This document shows positions 59,650 through 64,000 of a stretch of 64,000 nt of DNA, piece by piece; the first letter of the stretch is position 1; each line of letters starts with the position of its first letter. Location: the NCBI RefSeq assembly GCF_028622095.1, contig NZ_CP115165.1, positions 2,229,501 to 2,293,500 of the forward strand, written 5' to 3'. The notes beneath the pieces are model-generated. The model did no database searches and was not told the origin of the DNA. It saw only the letters and a program-made list of their open reading frames with translations. Source of the stretch: Deinococcus aquaticus (lineage in GTDB: Bacteria; Deinococcota; Deinococci; Deinococcales; Deinococcaceae). A program made the translations under genes and the position numbers.

Positions 59650-62577
59650 ATGACCCGTCCCACGACCACCGCCCCCGCGCCCCGCGCCGACCGCGTGAGC
59701 GCCGCGCTGCACCTGCGACCCACGGGGTTCGGGCTGGCGTTCCTGATCCTGATCCTGCTGACCCTGATCGGCTGCGTGAACTACGGCCTGAGCCTCGGGT
59801 ACGGCCTGACGTTCCTGCTGGGCGGCGTGTGGGTGGTCACGGCGGCGCAGGCGTTGCGTTCGGCGCGCAGCCTGACCCTGACGGTCCGTCCGTCCGGCTC
59901 CGTTCACGCCGGGCAGGACGCCCCGCTGACCGTGCAGGCCCAGGCGGGCGGCAGTGGCGGCGCGCTGGAAGTCCGCCTGCACGCCCAGGGCCGCGAGCTA
60001 CGCGCGGCGCTGCACGTGCGGGCGGACGGCGCGGCGCTGACCGTGGCGTTCCCGACCGTGGTGCGCGGCCCGCTGAGCATCCGGGTGCACGCCCACGCGC
60101 TGGACCGCCTGGGCCTGTGGCGCGTGGCACTGCCCGCCCCGCCCGCCCCGCTGACACTGCTGGTGTGGCCCGCCCCGGAAAGCCCGGTCCCGCCGGTCCC
60201 GGTCCGCGCGGCGCCCGGCGTGAGCGGCGACGGCCTGCGCGGCCCCGGTGACGAGGAGTTCGCCGGGCTGCGTCCCTACCAGCCGGGTGACTCTCCCCGG
60301 CAGGTGTCGTGGCGGCACGTGGCCCGCACCGGGCAACTCCTGACCCGCGAGACCGACGCCGCGCGCGGACACGCCACCGACCTGCACTGGCAGGACGCGC
60401 CGGGAGACCCCGAGGCCCGCGCCTCCCGCCTGAGCGCCTGGGCGCAGCACCTGTCGGCACTGGGCACGCCGTTCGCGCTGACGCTGCCCGGCACGCACTT
60501 GAAGGCCGCTGCGGGCGAGGCGCACCTGCACGCCGCGTTGAACGCCCTGGCGACCGTGGACCCCCTGCCCGCCGCGCCCGGCCCGGCACGCGGCGCGGCG
60601 CGGCTGGTCTCGCACGCCGCCACGCTGGTCACGCAGGCCACGCCGCCCACCCTGCTGGCCCTGGCGGTCACGCTGGCGCCCGGCGGACTGCGGCACCCCG
60701 TGTGGATCACGCTGCTGATCATCCTGCTGCTGGCGCACGCCCTGGCCCGCGTGCTGCCGCGCCCCGGCCGGACACTCGACCCGCTGCCTGTGTGGCTGCT
60801 GGCGCTGCTGGCCGTGGGCGGGGCCGCCGCGCTGATCACCACGCAGGGCACCCTGCTGGGCCGCGACGCCGGAACGGCCTTCCTGGGCCTGCTGATCGCC
60901 CTGAAAACCGCCGAGAGCCGCTCGTCCCGCGACGGACGCATCCTGATCCTGCTGGGCCTGTTCATGACCAGCACGCATTACTTCTACAGTCAGGGGCCGC
61001 TCGCGGCGCTACACACCCTGATCAGCGCCGCGTTCCTGCTGGCCGCCGCGCCCGCCTGGATCGCCCCGGTCGCCTCCGGCCCGGCCTCCACCCCGGCCGC
61101 CCCCGGCGGGGAAGGGAGGCGCGCGCACCTGCGGGACTCGCTGCTGGGCGCCGGCCGCCTGCTGGCCCTGGCAGCCCCGCTGGCGCTGGTGCTGTTCGTG
61201 CTGTTCCCCCGGCCGGCCGGGCCGCTGTGGCAACTGCCCGTGCAGGGGCAGGCCACCACCGGCCTGAGCAACGAGATCAGCGCCGGCGAGTACTCGAACC
61301 TCGCGCAGAACAGCGCCGTCGCCTTCCGCGCCGACTTCCAGGGCGCGCTGCCCACCCCCGATCAGCGTTACTGGCGCGGCCCGGTCTACGAGGCGTACGA
61401 CGGCCGCACCTGGCGGCAGGTCCGCGCGCCCGGCCGGACGCCCAGCGTGGACGTGACCGGCCCGCCCCTGAACTACACCCTGACCCTGGAACCCAGCGGG
61501 AACCCCTGGCTGCTGGCGCTGGACGTGCCGCTGACCGTCCCGGACGGCGCGTTCCTGACCAACGCCTTCCAGGCCGTCACCCCCCGACCCGTCACCACCC
61601 GCCGCCGCGTGGAACTCCAGAGCCGCGCCGCGCGACTGGGCGTGCAGGAGGACCCGGAACGACTGGCCTTCGACCTGCAACTCCCGGCCGGACAGAACCC
61701 CCGCGCGGTCGCCCTGGCCACCAGCTGGCGCAGCCTGAGCCCCGAGGCGCGCGTGCAGGCGGGCCTGGACCTGCTGCGCACCGGGGGCTTCACGTACACC
61801 CTGTCCCCGCCGCTGCTGCCTGAGCAGGACCGCGTGGACGACTTCCTGTTCAGCTCCCGCCAGGGCTTCTGCGAACACTACGCCAGCGCCTTCGCGGTCC
61901 TGATGCGCGCCGCCGGCCTCAGCGCCCGCGTGGTCGGCGGCTACCAGGGCGGCGAGGCGAACGGCTCGTACCTGATCGTGCGCCAGCAGGACGCCCACGC
62001 CTGGACGGAAGTCTGGCTGCCCGGCCAGGGCTGGGTTCGCGTGGACCCTACCGCCGTCGTCGCGCCCGCCCGGGTCAGCGCCGGCCTGAGCACCGCCCTG
62101 ACCCGCCCACAGGCCGCCGCCCCCACCGCACCCGGCACCCTCAAACGCCTGCAACTGCGTCTGGACGCCATCCAGAACCGCTGGAACGACCTGGTCGTCG
62201 ACTACGACGGTGGTCGCCAGAGTGACCTGCTGACCCGCGCCGGACTGGGCGGCGTGGGCAGCGCCCCGTACCTGCTGCTGCTCCCCACCCTGATCGCCCT
62301 CACCCTGCTTCCCGCCCTGCTGCTCGCCCGCCGCCGCGCCCGCCCCAGCGACCCCGCCAGCCGTGCCCTGCACGACCTGAGCGTGCACCTGCACCTGCCC
62401 CGCGCCCCCGGAGAAACGCCCACCGCGTACGTGACCCGCGCCGCCGCGCAGTACCCGCAGTTGCATGCCGCCCTTCAGGACGTCCTGAGCGCCTACCACG
62501 CCGCCCGCTACGCCCCACAGCCCCCCCCGGACGCCCTGACGCGCCTGCGCCGGGCCGTGCGGAACGTCCGCCGCTGA
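59650..62577 (+). CDS. DUF58 - TgpA transglutaminase fusion protein
   Basis: The 975-residue membrane protein joins two proteins that are usually separate. Residues 1-320 are a DUF58 protein: two N-terminal helices (FGLAFLILILLTLIGCVNYG), a beta domain, and the signature GDEEFAGLRPYQPGDSPRQVSWRHVARTGQLLTRE. From about 340 follows a TgpA/DUF3488 protein with several helices. The transglutaminase core has Cys in SSRQGFCEHYASAFAVLMRAAG, His in RQQDAHAWTEVWLPGQG and Asp in WVRVDPTA, then a final helix and a DUF4129-like tail. The ATG lies one base after the moxR stop. No stop or frameshift is seen at the junction. Confidence 0.9.
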   Translation: MTRPTTTAPAPRADRVSAALHLRPTGFGLAFLILILLTLIGCVNYGLSLGYGLTFLLGGVWVVTAAQALRSARSLTLTVRPSGSVHAGQDAPLTVQAQAGGSGGALEVRLHAQGRELRAALHVRADGAALTVAFPTVVRGPLSIRVHAHALDRLGLWRVALPAPPAPLTLLVWPAPESPVPPVPVRAAPGVSGDGLRGPGDEEFAGLRPYQPGDSPRQVSWRHVARTGQLLTRETDAARGHATDLHWQDAPGDPEARASRLSAWAQHLSALGTPFALTLPGTHLKAAAGEAHLHAALNALATVDPLPAAPGPARGAARLVSHAATLVTQATPPTLLALAVTLAPGGLRHPVWITLLIILLLAHALARVLPRPGRTLDPLPVWLLALLAVGGAAALITTQGTLLGRDAGTAFLGLLIALKTAESRSSRDGRILILLGLFMTSTHYFYSQGPLAALHTLISAAFLLAAAPAWIAPVASGPASTPAAPGGEGRRAHLRDSLLGAGRLLALAAPLALVLFVLFPRPAGPLWQLPVQGQATTGLSNEISAGEYSNLAQNSAVAFRADFQGALPTPDQRYWRGPVYEAYDGRTWRQVRAPGRTPSVDVTGPPLNYTLTLEPSGNPWLLALDVPLTVPDGAFLTNAFQAVTPRPVTTRRRVELQSRAARLGVQEDPERLAFDLQLPAGQNPRAVALATSWRSLSPEARVQAGLDLLRTGGFTYTLSPPLLPEQDRVDDFLFSSRQGFCEHYASAFAVLMRAAGLSARVVGGYQGGEANGSYLIVRQQDAHAWTEVWLPGQGWVRVDPTAVVAPARVSAGLSTALTRPQAAAPTAPGTLKRLQLRLDAIQNRWNDLVVDYDGGRQSDLLTRAGLGGVGSAPYLLLLPTLIALTLLPALLLARRRARPSDPASRALHDLSVHLHLPRAPGETPTAYVTRAAAQYPQLHAALQDVLSAYHAARYAPQPPPDALTRLRRAVRNVRR

Positions 62578-62600
62578 TACGGACTCTGGGCTTGGAGCTG
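62574..62600. repeat. Partial SNR-type repeat at the end of the fusion gene
   Basis: TGATACGGACTCTGGGCTTG starts at the stop codon of the fusion gene and matches the first 12 bases of the repeat at 40665. Confidence 0.45.
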
Positions 62601-62672
62601 ACGCAACGGTGCATTCCGGTATGGTGCCCTGCCCGACAGCGGTGGCGCTGGCCTCTGCACTAGCATGGCGGG

Positions 62673-63167
62673 GTGAACGTGATCAAAGCCGCCCTCTCGA
62701 TCATCGCCGCCCTCTCGGCTGCCCTGATCGCCTACAGCGCCTTTTTCGTGCGGGGTGATCTGGGGGGTGTCATGGCGTACCTGCGGGCGCGTGGGGCGCT
62801 GCGCCGCCTGCGTGAAAGCGGCACGCCCGAGCAGGTCGCGCAGGGGCAGGCGCAGTTGCAGGCGCTGGGGCAGCAGGTGGGTGACCCGGCGCTGGCCGCG
62901 CAACTGATTCCGCTGGCCCTCACGGTGGGGTTGCTGGTGGGTGCGCTGGTGTGGTGGGCCTTCTCGCGCCGGCAGTCGGGCACGCCCCGCACGGACATTC
63001 AGGAGCGCATGGTGTACCGTCTCGCGCACCGCAAGGGTGGGCGGTTCACGCTGGATGACCTGCGCGCCGCCAGTCCCCTGACCGACGAGCAGGCCCGCGC
63101 CGTCACGGCCCGCCTGCTGGACCTGGGCCGCCTGACCCGTGACGGCGACACTTTCCGCCTGCCCTGA
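62673..63167 (+). CDS. Membrane-anchored protein with a C-terminal winged helix
   Basis: The GTG start at 62673 gives 164 residues. There are two membrane helices (AALSIIAALSAALIAYSAFFV and LIPLALTVGLLVGALVWWAF) and then a small soluble domain (ERMVYRLAHRKGGRFTLDDLRAASPLTDEQARAVTARLLDLGRLTRDGDTFRLP) that looks like a winged helix. TAGCAT upstream suggests a near-leaderless start. Function unknown. Confidence 0.65.
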   Translation: MNVIKAALSIIAALSAALIAYSAFFVRGDLGGVMAYLRARGALRRLRESGTPEQVAQGQAQLQALGQQVGDPALAAQLIPLALTVGLLVGALVWWAFSRRQSGTPRTDIQERMVYRLAHRKGGRFTLDDLRAASPLTDEQARAVTARLLDLGRLTRDGDTFRLP

Positions 63168-63202
63168 ATGACCGGCACGCACCTGCCCCGAGGAACCACC
63201 CC

Positions 63203-63619
63203 ATGACCGACACGCCCGACACCCTCGCGGACCTGCTGGACCGCGCCAACCACGACCCCGATACTGGCCTGCGCGCCGCGCTGGACAGCGTGCAGGGCCA
63301 ACCTCACCCGCGCGTGGCGGCCATCGCCGCGCACCTGAGCGCCGCCAAGCGTGACCTGTGGACGCGCATCGCTGCTGCCACCGGCACGCCCGTCCCCCCG
63401 GATGACGCGGGCCTGTCCCGCCTGAGCGACTGGGAAGTCAGCGCTGCGCAGGCCCTCCCCGCCCACACGCTGAATGTCACCGTCCCCACCGCCGATCCCG
63501 ACGCGGCGGGCGGTGAGCCGCCCATGACCGTTGCCGCCCTGATCCGCCTGAACGCGACCCTGACCGGCAGCCGCGCCGCGCAGATCCGCCGGCTGGCGCA
63601 GCAGCCCCGCCTCGCCTGA
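63203..63619 (+). CDS. Hypothetical cytoplasmic protein
   Basis: The 138-residue product is soluble and mostly helical (DTLADLLDRANHDPDTGLRAALDSV, RVAAIAAHLSAAKRDLWTRIAAATG, TVAALIRLNATLTGSRAAQIRRLAQQPRLA). No family recognised. It is one base before the next gene. Confidence 0.55.
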   Translation: MTDTPDTLADLLDRANHDPDTGLRAALDSVQGQPHPRVAAIAAHLSAAKRDLWTRIAAATGTPVPPDDAGLSRLSDWEVSAAQALPAHTLNVTVPTADPDAAGGEPPMTVAALIRLNATLTGSRAAQIRRLAQQPRLA

Positions 63620-63620
63620 C

Positions 63621-63920
63621 ATGCCCGCGGACCGGCCCTTCCTGACCGATCCTACCCCGGACGGCACGCACGGGAACGGCGCCGTGCCGCCTGCCCTGTT
63701 CGATCTGGCGGTCAACCGCGCCGCCGCTGCCCTGCGCGGCCTGCGCCCCGCCCAGCCGGACGCCGCGCTGGCCGCGTGGCACGCCCGCACCCGCTTCGCC
63801 CGCCGCGTACCCCTGGACGCCGTGAAGGCCGCCCTGGCCACCCGACCCGCCGGGACCGAGTGCCACTGGGCGGGCGGCGAGGGGGGCGGCTGGCAGCCCG
63901 GACGCGCGCCCTTTCCGTAG
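63621..63920 (+). CDS. Small hypothetical protein
   Basis: The 99-residue product starts one base after the previous stop. It contains LFDLAVNRAAAALRGLRPAQPDAALAAWHARTRFARRVPLDAVKAALATRP. Unknown function; probably cotranscribed with 63203-63619. Confidence 0.5.
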   Translation: MPADRPFLTDPTPDGTHGNGAVPPALFDLAVNRAAAALRGLRPAQPDAALAAWHARTRFARRVPLDAVKAALATRPAGTECHWAGGEGGGWQPGRAPFP

Positions 63921-63930
63921 GCAGTGGGAA

Positions 63931-63963
63931 GTGGGCCGTGGGAAACGCTGCTCCACGGCCCAC
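63931..63963. terminator. Intergenic hairpin of the GTGGGCCGTGG type
   Basis: GTGGGCCGTGG (63931-63941) is exactly inverted at 63953-63963 with an 11-base loop, just before the stop codon of a probable minus-strand gene. It resembles the hairpins at 2972 and 7586. Confidence 0.6.
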
Positions 63964-63966
63964 TCC

Positions 63967-64000
63967 CTACGCCTCGCCGCTGACCGACGCCGCCACGGTC
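63967..64000 (-). CDS. Possible 3' end of a minus-strand gene
   Basis: A minus-strand frame ending TVAASVSGEA-stop (TAG at 63967-63969) runs off the right edge. A hairpin lies immediately beyond its stop, as expected between convergent genes. Only ten codons are visible, so the call is weak. Confidence 0.35.
   Translation of the reverse strand, partial: TVAASVSGEA

Overview
This window looks like chromosomal DNA of a Deinococcus species. It is very GC-rich and carries a conserved rpsB-tsf-pyrH-frr-cdsA-dxr-rseP cluster. It also has many probable leaderless genes with a -10 box about 7 bases before the ATG, short intergenic hairpin repeats of the Deinococcus type, and proteins typical of that genus such as an HspR-like regulator, MsrPQ and MoxR/DUF58/TgpA.

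Layout. 1-3021: end of a large secreted repeat protein (minus) and alanine racemase (plus). 3022-4201: a complete IS630-type insertion sequence placed exactly at the stop codon of rseP. 4199-10963: the minus-strand housekeeping cluster for translation factors, UMP kinase, CDP-diglyceride synthesis, the MEP isoprenoid pathway and the site-2 protease. 11193-14810: a small-molecule kinase, undecaprenyl-diphosphate phosphatase, a DUF3445 N-demethylase, and a lipoprotein barnase with its barstar. 14811-16484: wreckage of an integrative element related to the one that follows. 16485-34914: an intact integrative element of about 18.4 kb bounded by 48-bp direct repeats, which are copies of the 3' half of tRNA-Lys(UUU). 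35127-51239: ffh, a thiolase/3-hydroxyacyl-CoA dehydrogenase operon under a PaaR-like operator, a BMP-type nucleoside ABC transporter split by an MsrPQ-thioredoxin cassette, and other genes. 51382-53341: a tandemly duplicated HspR gene with an ISAs1-type IS just upstream of its promoter. 53448-64000: peptidase, purN, DUF402 pair (one broken), thioesterase, methylmalonyl-CoA epimerase, VanZ-like protein, MoxR and a DUF58-TgpA fusion, and small hypotheticals.

The element carries a tyrosine integrase, an excisionase-like protein, a 1142-residue TOPRIM-primase/P-loop helicase heading a string of overlapping small genes, a repressor with divergent promoters and an operator, a GNAT protein of toxin type and a Panacea (SocA-like) antitoxin-domain protein. 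It has no virion, terminase or conjugation genes that I recognise, so it resembles an integrated replicon or phage satellite.

The most striking part is its cis-acting DNA. A six-copy array of a 7-mer in a 3-1-2 arrangement lies inside the 3' end of the primase gene. The same geometry recurs at the element's right end, once with a different 7-mer in all six places (on a decayed copy of the primase tail) and once with the same 7-mer. This looks like a replication-origin cassette whose recognition word has been exchanged in concert. A 2.1-kb gene-free region (24377-26536) holds further families of repeats, in which a backbone is kept while a short paired word changes from unit to unit, followed by a 28-bp-period tandem array. 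A 12-base word, GGCGAAGRGGRA, is scattered about thirty times through the element and its relic; I noticed none in the flanking chromosome.
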